From Proteus vulgaris (GTDB taxonomy: Bacteria; Pseudomonadota; Gammaproteobacteria; Enterobacterales; Enterobacteriaceae): a stretch of 64,000 nt of DNA. This document shows positions 57,171 through 64,000 of the stretch, piece by piece; within the stretch, counting starts at the first letter, position 1, and every line of letters begins with the position of its first letter. A program made the position numbers and the translations under genes. The DNA is taken from positions 1 to 64,000 of the forward strand of contig NZ_JAEHOQ010000021.1 of the NCBI RefSeq assembly GCF_016239305.1. The letters run 5' to 3'. Under the pieces are notes generated by a model that saw nothing but the letters and a program-made list of their open reading frames with translations, searched no databases and was not told where the DNA came from.

Positions 57171-57515
57171 TTTATTCCCTATCAACACACTATCGCTTTT
57201 TTCATCGTTTTTATTTATAAAATACCTTTAATGCAACATAACATGTTCGTATTCAATGATGAAAAGCTAATTTTAAAACATCTTAATTGGGAGTGAATAA
57301 TAACGGAGAGATGTGTCTGTTATTAGAGTATTTAACTAAATGATAAATAATAAGAAATGCAGGTTATTAAAAAATACTCAATCTAAATACAAACGCCTAT
57401 TTAGTTGATATTAATAAATAAATCATCCTCTAAACTAAAATATCATAATAAAATTACAGATAAAAAAGCAAAAAAACGGCCTTCAATAGAAAGCCGTTTT
57501 GGGTGTTTTTAATTT
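57171..57515. other. ihfA-btuC intergenic region
   Basis: About 345 AT-rich bases with the ihfA terminator at 57467-57502 and a small imperfect inverted repeat near 57299-57324. No cobalamin riboswitch elements were recognised upstream of btuC, in keeping with E. coli where only btuB has one. Confidence 0.5.
57467..57502 (-). terminator. ihfA terminator
   Basis: AAAACGGC (57473-57480) pairs with GCCGTTTT (57493-57500). The A-rich left flank gives a T-tract on the minus strand. Confidence 0.88.
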
Positions 57516-57812
57516 TTACTCTTTTGGTGTTGCGCTCTCAACCCGGCTTTTTAACTTTTGTCCAGGGCGGAAAGTAACAACACGGCGAGCCGTAATAGGA
57601 ATGTCTTCCCCTGTTTTCGGATTACGACCTGGGCGCTGATTTTTATCACGCAGGTCAAAGTTTCCGAATCCAGACAGCTTCACCTGTTCTCCATTTTCAA
57701 GAGAACGACGCACTTCCTCAAAAAAGGCTTCTACAAGGTCTTTTGCATCGCGTTTGCTAACACCAAGTTTTTCAAACAGATTTTCTGCCATTTCAGCTTT
57801 TGTAAGCGCCAT
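57516..57812 (-). CDS. ihfA: integration host factor subunit alpha
   Basis: A DNA-bending protein of the HU/IHF family, working as a heterodimer with IhfB in recombination, replication and transcription. It has 98 residues (99 in E. coli) with the DNA-arm motif [20 protein letters not shown] and the N-terminal [14 protein letters not shown] helix. It starts 4 nt after the pheT stop, as in the conserved pheST-ihfA operon. Confidence 0.98.
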   Translation of the reverse strand: MALTKAEMAENLFEKLGVSKRDAKDLVEAFFEEVRRSLENGEQVKLSGFGNFDLRDKNQRPGRNPKTGEDIPITARRVVTFRPGQKLKSRVESATPKE

Positions 57813-57816
57813 AGGT

Positions 57817-60204
57817 CTAGTCCCTCAAGGATGCTTGGAATCGCTGTTTCAATGCTGCGACACAGTTACTTACTGTTGCAGCAATCTCATCTTCTTCCAG
57901 TGTATGCTCGATATCCTGCAAGATTATGCTAATAGCGAGGCTTTTATAGCCCTCTGCTACTCCCTTACCACAATACACGTCAAATAAGTTTATGCCAACT
58001 ATTTGATTTCCGCCAACTTTCTTACATTCGGCTAAAATATCTTCTGCAGCAACATCATTCGGAACAACTACAGCGATATCTCTACGATTCGAAGGGTAAC
58101 GAGAAACTGCTTTTGCTTGTGGTAAACTGCGATTTGCAATTGCATTCCAACGTATTTCGAATACTACCGTACGGCCGTTTAAGTCAAGTTTACGTTCAAG
58201 CTCTGGATGAACAACGCCAATACAGCCAATGTATTCATTTCTCAGATAAATCCCAGCACTTTGTCCCGGATGAAGTGCTGAATGATTAGCTGCTTTAAAT
58301 GTAATTTCATCTAGCTGGCCTGTCAATTCCAGAATTGATTCAATATTACCTTTCAAATCAAAGAAATCAACAGTTTGCTTCTCTAAAGCCCAATGTTCTT
58401 CATAACGGTTGCCCGCAATCACACCAGCCAACATCAGTTCCTGACGTATTCCATATTCTGCTTGATTATCAGGAACAAAACGCAGACCTGCTTCAAATAA
58501 CCTAACTCTGGATTGTTGACGGTTTTGATTATATACAGTGGTCGTCAATAATCCGGTCAGTAGAGACAATCTCATTGCTGACATATCAGCTGAAATTGGA
58601 TTAGGTAGAATTAATGCTTCTTCATTTGGATGTAATAAAGCTTGGATCTTCGGATCAACAAAGCTATAAGTGATGGCTTCTTGGAAACCATTATCTACTA
58701 GCATTGTTTTAACGCGTTTTAACGACAAGTTAGCTTCGCGATGATTAGTCATCACCAAATCAGCACGTAATGGCACATCAGGAATATTGTTGTAACCATA
58801 AATACGAGCTACCTCTTCAATAAGGTCTTCTTCGATTTGAACATCGAAACGCCATGAAGGAACGCTTGCTAACCAACCATCATTTTCAACAGTAACGGTG
58901 AAACCTAAGCGAATTAATGAATCCAAAACTTGTGCGTCATCAATAACGTGACCTAATAAACGGTCTAATTTGTTACGCGTTAATTTAACCGGAGCAATAT
59001 TGGGTAAATATGCTTTATTGGTTACATCAATCACTTCACCAACTTCACCACCACAAATTTCTAACAGTAGCTTAGTTGCGCGCTCTATTGCCTTGTATTG
59101 AAGCTCAGAATCAACACCACGCTCAAAGCGATGAGAAGCATCAGTATGTAAGCCATAACGGCGTGCACGGCCTGTGATGGATAATGGAGAGAAGAATGCA
59201 CACTCTAAAAATACATTCTTAGTTTCTTCATTAACACCTGATGATTCGCCACCAAAAATACCTGCCATACCTAATGCGTGTTTTTCATCAGCAATAACTA
59301 GAACATCATCTTTTAATGTAATTTCATTGCCATCAAGTAAAGTTAGTTTTTCACCGTCTTTACCCATACGAACAACAACAGCACCCTCAACGCGATCAAG
59401 GTCGAACGCATGCAGAGGCTGACCCATTTCAAGTAGAATTAGGTTAGTAATATCAACAATTGGATCAATAGATCGAATACCACCACGACGTAATTTTTCT
59501 TGCATCCATAAAGGTGTTTTTGCCTTCACATTCATATTGGTGAAAACACGACCTAAATATCGAGGACACGCTTCTGGCGCTTCAACACGAACAGGGAATG
59601 TCACTGAAGAAGTTGCCGCAACCGGGGACATATCAGGTACTTGGCATTCCATTTTGTTGATAACGGCAATATCACGAGCAACACCTAAAATACCTAAGCA
59701 ATCAGCACGGTTTGGTGTGATACTGATCTCAATAGCATTATCATTTAATTTTAAGTAATCACGAATATCCATGCCAATAGGTGCATCAGCAGGCAATTCA
59801 ATAATACCTTCATGATTTTCTGAGATAGCTAATTCAGAAAATGAACACAGCATACCTTCTGATGGTTCGCCACGCAGTTTTGCTGCTTTAATTTTAAAAT
59901 CGCCTGGTAATACCGCTCCTACTGTTGCAACTGCAACTTTTAGGCCTTGACGGCAGTTAGGTGCACCACAAACGATATCGAGTAATCTGTCACCGCCTAC
60001 GTTGACTTTAGTCACACGTAATTTATCTGCGTTTGGATGTTGCCCACACTCAACAACTTCGCCAACAAACACACCGTGAAAATCACCGGCAACAGCTTCA
60101 ACACCATCAACTTCAAGGCCAGCCATTGTCAGCTGTTCAGAAAGTTCTTCGCTACTAATCGCTGGGTTTACCCACTCACGTAACCAAAGTTCACTGAATT
60201 TCAT
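57817..60204 (-). CDS. pheT: phenylalanyl-tRNA synthetase beta subunit
   Basis: The beta subunit of the (alpha-beta)2 PheRS. The 795 residues (E. coli length) include the N-terminal tRNA-binding OB domain ([21 protein letters not shown]), the B3/B4 editing domain, the B5 DNA-binding-like domain and the C-terminal ferredoxin-like anticodon-binding domain ([15 protein letters not shown]). It follows pheS by 14 nt. Confidence 0.98.
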   Translation of the reverse strand: MKFSELWLREWVNPAISSEELSEQLTMAGLEVDGVEAVAGDFHGVFVGEVVECGQHPNADKLRVTKVNVGGDRLLDIVCGAPNCRQGLKVAVATVGAVLPGDFKIKAAKLRGEPSEGMLCSFSELAISENHEGIIELPADAPIGMDIRDYLKLNDNAIEISITPNRADCLGILGVARDIAVINKMECQVPDMSPVAATSSVTFPVRVEAPEACPRYLGRVFTNMNVKAKTPLWMQEKLRRGGIRSIDPIVDITNLILLEMGQPLHAFDLDRVEGAVVVRMGKDGEKLTLLDGNEITLKDDVLVIADEKHALGMAGIFGGESSGVNEETKNVFLECAFFSPLSITGRARRYGLHTDASHRFERGVDSELQYKAIERATKLLLEICGGEVGEVIDVTNKAYLPNIAPVKLTRNKLDRLLGHVIDDAQVLDSLIRLGFTVTVENDGWLASVPSWRFDVQIEEDLIEEVARIYGYNNIPDVPLRADLVMTNHREANLSLKRVKTMLVDNGFQEAITYSFVDPKIQALLHPNEEALILPNPISADMSAMRLSLLTGLLTTTVYNQNRQQSRVRLFEAGLRFVPDNQAEYGIRQELMLAGVIAGNRYEEHWALEKQTVDFFDLKGNIESILELTGQLDEITFKAANHSALHPGQSAGIYLRNEYIGCIGVVHPELERKLDLNGRTVVFEIRWNAIANRSLPQAKAVSRYPSNRRDIAVVVPNDVAAEDILAECKKVGGNQIVGINLFDVYCGKGVAEGYKSLAISIILQDIEHTLEEDEIAATVSNCVAALKQRFQASLRD

Positions 60205-60218
60205 GAGATAATCCCACC

Positions 60219-61241
<1,023 letters not shown>

Positions 61242-61300
61242 TTATCAATGATGACGAATAAAATTGCCCTTTTTGGTTTCTAACCCAGTATTGGGATCTG

Positions 61301-61329
61301 AAAACAAAAAAGCCTCCATATTGGAGGCT
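61301..61329 (-). terminator. pheST attenuator terminator
   Basis: AGCCTCCA (61311-61318) pairs with TGGAGGCT (61322-61329), and A's at 61306-61311 give the minus transcript its T-tract. It lies between pheM and pheS, so stalling on the Phe-rich leader would decide whether it forms. Confidence 0.9.
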
Positions 61330-61376
61330 CAGGCGCTACTTTTCGTTTCTTTTCTTACGCGCAAAAGCCCCTTAAT

Positions 61377-61424
61377 TTAGGCGCTAAAGTAAAAAAAGAA
61401 ACGGAAAAAAGCGATATTTAACAT
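61377..61424 (-). CDS. pheM: phenylalanyl-tRNA synthetase operon leader peptide
   Basis: A 15-codon minus-strand reading frame, [15 protein letters not shown], then TAA. Six of the 15 residues are Phe. The core FRFFFYFS is identical to the core of E. coli PheM ([14 protein letters not shown]). It stands between rplT and pheS with the attenuator stem downstream, so low Phe-tRNA should stall ribosomes here and raise pheST expression. Confidence 0.95.
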   Translation of the reverse strand: [15 protein letters not shown]

Positions 61425-61485
61425 GAATAATGTCTCTTCAAATATTAACTTATTGAATTTATATCATTAAGCCACAAATTTAGAC

Positions 61486-61513
61486 AAAATAAAAGAGGGA
61501 GAAAACTCCCTCT
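61486..61513 (-). terminator. terminator-like hairpin after rplT
   Basis: AAGAGGGAG pairs with CTCCCTCTT around AAAA (61493-61514). The minus strand continues TTATTTTG. It probably gives partial termination between rplT and the pheM-pheST unit. Confidence 0.7.
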
Positions 61514-61529
61514 TCCATTGACTTAATAA

Positions 61530-61895
<366 letters not shown>

Positions 61896-61927
61896 CTAAT
61901 GTCTATATTCTGTTAAAAAAATGATAC

Positions 61928-62179
<252 letters not shown>

Positions 62180-62218
62180 TCAGCCATTAAGGCTGACGCT
62201 ATTACTTGAATTGCCCGA

Positions 62219-62758
62219 CTATTTCTTCTTCGGCGCTAACACCATGATCATCTGACGCCCTTCAATCTTATTAGGGAAAGATTCAACAGCAGCCAGTTCA
62301 TCCAAATCTTCACGGATACGGTTAAGCATTTCCATACCGATTTGTTGGTGTGCCATTTCACGACCACGAAAACGTAGCGTGACTTTAGCTTTATCGCCAT
62401 CTTCAAGAAAACGAATCAGGTTGCGTAGTTTGACCTGATAGTCGCCTTCATCTGTACCAGGACGGAATTTAACTTCCTTGACCTGAATAACTTTTTGTTT
62501 CTTTTTCTGTTCTTTGAGAGTCTTACTTTTCTCATAGAGGAATTTGCCGTAGTCCATAATACGACAAACCGGCGGCTCGGCATTAGGACTAATTTCAACT
62601 AAATCAGCACCTGCTTCCTCGGCTTTCTCAAGAGCCTCTTTCAGACTAACAACTCCAATCGGTTCGCCATCCAAACCTGTTAAACGAACTTCATGAGCGC
62701 GAATCTCACCATTGATGCGATTCTGACGCGTTGATTGAATTCTTTTTCCGCCTTTAAT
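62219..62758 (-). CDS. infC: translation initiation factor IF-3 (AUU start)
   Basis: IF-3 prevents premature 30S-50S joining and checks the start codon. The true start is ATT at 62758 (residues [21 protein letters not shown]), giving 179 residues versus 180 in E. coli. It is preceded by AGGAATAAGG and lies 3 nt after the thrS stop, the same arrangement as E. coli. The first in-frame ATG at 62674 would cut off the N-terminal domain. The rare AUU start allows IF-3 to repress its own translation. Confidence 0.97.
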   Translation of the reverse strand: MKGGKRIQSTRQNRINGEIRAHEVRLTGLDGEPIGVVSLKEALEKAEEAGADLVEISPNAEPPVCRIMDYGKFLYEKSKTLKEQKKKQKVIQVKEVKFRPGTDEGDYQVKLRNLIRFLEDGDKAKVTLRFRGREMAHQQIGMEMLNRIREDLDELAAVESFPNKIEGRQMIMVLAPKKK

Positions 62759-62761
62759 ACC

Positions 62762-64000
62762 TTATTCCTCCAACTGATGAAGACTTCTGCTTCTAATTTC
62801 TTGCAGAAGCTTTTCTTTAAATTCGTTAACGTCAATACTGCCAAGGTCTTTTCCTCGACGAGTACGAACCGCCACTTTGCCTGATTCGACTTCTTTATCA
62901 CCACAGACAAGCATGTACGGAACACGACGTAAAGTATGTTCACGAATTTTAAAGCCAATCTTCTCATTTCTCAAGTCTGCTTTTGCACGAATTCCGGCAT
63001 CTTGCAATTCTTTGACGAGTTTTTGTACATAATCAGCCTGTCCATCCGTGATATTCATCACGACAACCTGCTGTGGTGCCAACCAAGTTGGAAAGAATCC
63101 TGCGTATTCTTCTGTCAGAATACCAATAAAACGTTCTAAGGATCCTAGCACTGCTCGGTGAAGCATAACAGGTACTTTACGCTCGTTGTTTTCAGCGACA
63201 TAAGACGCGCCTAAACGACCAGGTAGTGAGAAGTCTAATTGTACTGTACCACACTGCCATGCACGATCTAAACAATCGTAAAGTGTAAATTCAATTTTAG
63301 GGCCATAAAACGCCCCTTCACCCGGCTGATATTCAAATTCAATATTATTATCAGTCAAGGCTTTTGCTAAGTCTGCTTCCGCAACATCCCATAATGCATC
63401 TTCACCGATACGTTTTTCTGGACGAGTAGACAGCTTAACAACGATTTTTTCAAATCCGAAAGTAGAATATACATCATAAATCAATTTGATGCAGTCATTT
63501 ACTTCACTTAAAATTTGTTCTTCAGTACAGAAGATATGCGCATCATCTTGTGTAAAGCCACGAACACGCATTAAACCATGTAATGCACCTGACGGTTCAT
63601 TACGGTGGCAACTACCGAATTCAGCCATACGTAATGGTAAATCACGGTAAGAACGTAAACCTTGTTTAAAAATTTGTACGTGACCTGGGCAGTTCATTGG
63701 TTTAATACAATATTCACGGTTTTCCGAAGAAGTTGTGAACATATTTTCTTTGTAGTTTTCCCAATGGCCTGTTTTTTCCCAAAGAACACGATCCATCATA
63801 AATGGACCTTTTACTTCTTGGTAATCATATTCTTTTAATTTACAACGTACAAATGTTTCTAACTCACGGAAAATTGTCCAGCCATCATTATGCCAGAAAG
63901 CCATACCAGGTGCTTCTTCTTGCATATGATATAAATCAAGCTGTTTACCAATTTTACGGTGGTCTCGTTTTGCAGCTTCTTCTAAGCGATTTAAGTAGGC
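62762..64000 (-). CDS. thrS: threonyl-tRNA synthetase (C-terminal part; runs off the window)
   Basis: The reading frame is open to the last base of the window, so the 5' end lies beyond 64000. The 412 residues present include class II motif 1/2 regions ([38 protein letters not shown]), the zinc-site Cys in NCPGH, motif 3 [16 protein letters not shown] and the C-terminal anticodon-binding domain. The N-terminal TGS and editing domains are missing from view. It is the first gene of the thrS-infC-rpmI-rplT-pheM-pheST-ihfA supercluster. Confidence 0.97.
   Translation of the reverse strand, partial: AYLNRLEEAAKRDHRKIGKQLDLYHMQEEAPGMAFWHNDGWTIFRELETFVRCKLKEYDYQEVKGPFMMDRVLWEKTGHWENYKENMFTTSSENREYCIKPMNCPGHVQIFKQGLRSYRDLPLRMAEFGSCHRNEPSGALHGLMRVRGFTQDDAHIFCTEEQILSEVNDCIKLIYDVYSTFGFEKIVVKLSTRPEKRIGEDALWDVAEADLAKALTDNNIEFEYQPGEGAFYGPKIEFTLYDCLDRAWQCGTVQLDFSLPGRLGASYVAENNERKVPVMLHRAVLGSLERFIGILTEEYAGFFPTWLAPQQVVVMNITDGQADYVQKLVKELQDAGIRAKADLRNEKIGFKIREHTLRRVPYMLVCGDKEVESGKVAVRTRRGKDLGSIDVNEFKEKLLQEIRSRSLHQLEE

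Noticed and set aside
57171..57515. Cobalamin riboswitch upstream of btuC
   Set aside because: No B12-box-like conserved core was recognisable in this AT-rich interval.
62219..62674. infC starting at the ATG 62674
   Set aside because: It would delete the N-terminal part of IF-3. The in-frame ATT at 62758 restores the conserved N terminus and the E. coli thrS-infC junction.

Overview
The window reads as chromosome of an AT-rich enterobacterium of the genus Proteus (P. mirabilis / P. vulgaris group; the species cannot be fixed by eye). Three things point there. Core proteins are close to their E. coli counterparts but carry AT-biased codons. A 122-residue MarA/SoxS-type regulator has the length and layout of Proteus PqrA. 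A two-receptor hmu haem locus and a chromosomal arn (lipid A L-Ara4N) operon match known Proteus traits. Gene order follows, with gaps, the E. coli K-12 segment running from ydhL to thrS. Apparently absent relative to K-12 are nemRA, lhr, mepH, ydhP, btuE, selO and the ydiL-aroD region.

Layout. 0-2.1 kb: ydhL-like DUF1289 gene, gloA, rnt, grxD. 2.1-6.4 kb: an accessory patch of poorly known genes (an OB-fold-like lipoprotein, a TauE/SafE exporter, and three uncharacterised minus-strand genes, two of them predicted to be exported) in very AT-rich DNA. 6.4-15 kb: sodB, a 27-residue ynhF, purR, divergent punR/punC, cfa, ribE, mdtK, two tRNA-Val(GAC). 15-20 kb: pykF with a Cra-like site, a choloylglycine-hydrolase-family enzyme, lpp, ldtE. 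20-25.6 kb: the complete sufABCDSE Fe-S assembly operon. 26-36.7 kb: a Fur-box lipoprotein, menI-ydiJ, ydiK, the sRNA gene rprA with an RcsB-like box, ppsA/ppsR, aroH. 36.9-46 kb: an iron/haem island with a Fur box before hemP, then hmuR1, hmuR2, hmuS, hmuT, hmuU, hmuV, then pqrA behind its own Fur box. 46-55.3 kb: lplA, nlpC and arnBCADTEF with a PmrA-type box. 55.4-64 kb: btuCD, ihfA, pheST with the pheM leader and attenuator, rplT, rpmI, infC (AUU start) and a partial thrS.

How the parts connect. Iron is the main theme: hemP-hmu imports and degrades haem, suf builds Fe-S clusters under iron or oxidative stress, sodB keeps a RyhB-complementary start region, and Fur-like boxes lie before sufA, a lipoprotein gene, hemP and pqrA. 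A second theme is the envelope: lpp, ldtE, nlpC, cfa, arn and RprA. Central carbon flux is represented by the opposed pair pykF and ppsA, each with a Cra-like site.

I found no insertion sequence, prophage, CRISPR array or toxin-antitoxin pair, and no convincing new multi-gene system. The least explained material is the 2.1-6.4 kb patch, an orphan terminator in it, a long imperfect hairpin before the tRNA-Val pair, and the iron-box control region of pqrA.
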